From an uncultured Clostridia bacterium (GTDB lineage Bacteria; Bacillota; Clostridia; TANB77; CAG-508): a stretch of 5,881 nt of DNA. The position numbers and the translations under genes were made by a program. How positions within the stretch are numbered: position 1 is the first letter of the stretch; each line of letters opens with the position of its first letter. The notes under the pieces were generated by a model. That model had not been told where the DNA came from. It searched no databases and was given only the letters and a program-made list of their open reading frames with translations. Where the stretch lies: the NCBI GenBank assembly GCA_944390505.1, contig CALXQF010000081.1:1-5881 (forward strand). The letters are read 5' to 3'. This document shows positions 5,785 to 5,881 of this stretch, piece after piece.

Positions 5785-5881
5785 AAAAACTTTTAATAGG
5801 TCTTTTAATCATATTATTAATTATTTTGGCGTATTTTGCAATTTTTGAAGGAATTACATTAGGAGATTTTCATGTTTTAAG
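5781..5881 (+). CDS. PilO-like membrane protein, N-terminal fragment (runs off window)
   Basis: The ATG at 5781 overlaps the preceding stop (ATGA), with AAGGAG (5768-5773) seven bases upstream, so the start is firm and translational coupling is likely. The visible 33 residues begin MKKLLIGLLIILLIILAYFA, a short basic start followed by one hydrophobic helix (about 4-20), then FEGITLGDFHVL. No lipobox cysteine and no clear signal-peptidase site is seen, so it is more likely a membrane anchor than a cleaved signal. PilO normally follows PilN, has one N-terminal helix and forms a periplasmic or extracytoplasmic dimer with PilN. The PilO identity therefore rests mainly on gene order and topology; the diagnostic C-terminal domain lies outside the window. 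Confidence 0.65.
   Translation, partial: MKKLLIGLLIILLIILAYFAIFEGITLGDFHVL

Overview
The window is AT-rich, densely coding and entirely plus-stranded. It looks like a chromosomal segment of a low-GC Bacillota, most likely an uncultured, probably gut-associated, Clostridia-type lineage. That is inferred from the AAGGAG-type ribosome sites, the TTGACA/TATAAT-type promoters, A-rich gaps, heavy Lys/Asn/Ile codon use, and type IV pilus genes in an apparently Gram-positive background. TGA is a stop and TGG encodes Trp, so the standard bacterial code applies. No RNA gene, insertion sequence, CRISPR array or GC-rich terminator was seen.

The layout has three blocks. (1) Positions 1-1013 are the 3' two thirds of a GH13 alpha-amylase gene, cut by the window edge; all three catalytic acids are visible. 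(2) A near-consensus promoter (TTGACT, 17 bp, TACAAT with an extended -10 TG) overlaps the last amylase codons. It probably drives a 73-codon unknown gene, a family I inorganic pyrophosphatase (start overlapping by one base), a membrane-anchored TPR protein and, after a 104-base purine-rich gap, an undecaprenyl-diphosphatase (UppP/BacA). The two enzymes share diphosphate chemistry: one removes PPi from biosynthesis, the other recycles the lipid carrier for cell-wall glycans. (3) A 203-base intergenic region carries three exact AATATTAC copies plus one degenerate copy at an 11-bp period, just upstream of a TTGACA/TAAAAT promoter. Then comes a type IV pilus assembly operon: a single 544-residue protein joining a PilM-like actin-fold domain to a PilN-like membrane domain, overlapping by ATGA with a PilO-like gene that runs off the window.

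The most interesting points are the PilM-PilN fusion, with an eroded INLLP-type motif at the junction and degenerate nucleotide-binding motifs, and the helically phased repeat array in front of the pilus promoter, which looks like a binding site for an OmpR/PhoP-type activator. Most of the rest is ordinary housekeeping sequence.
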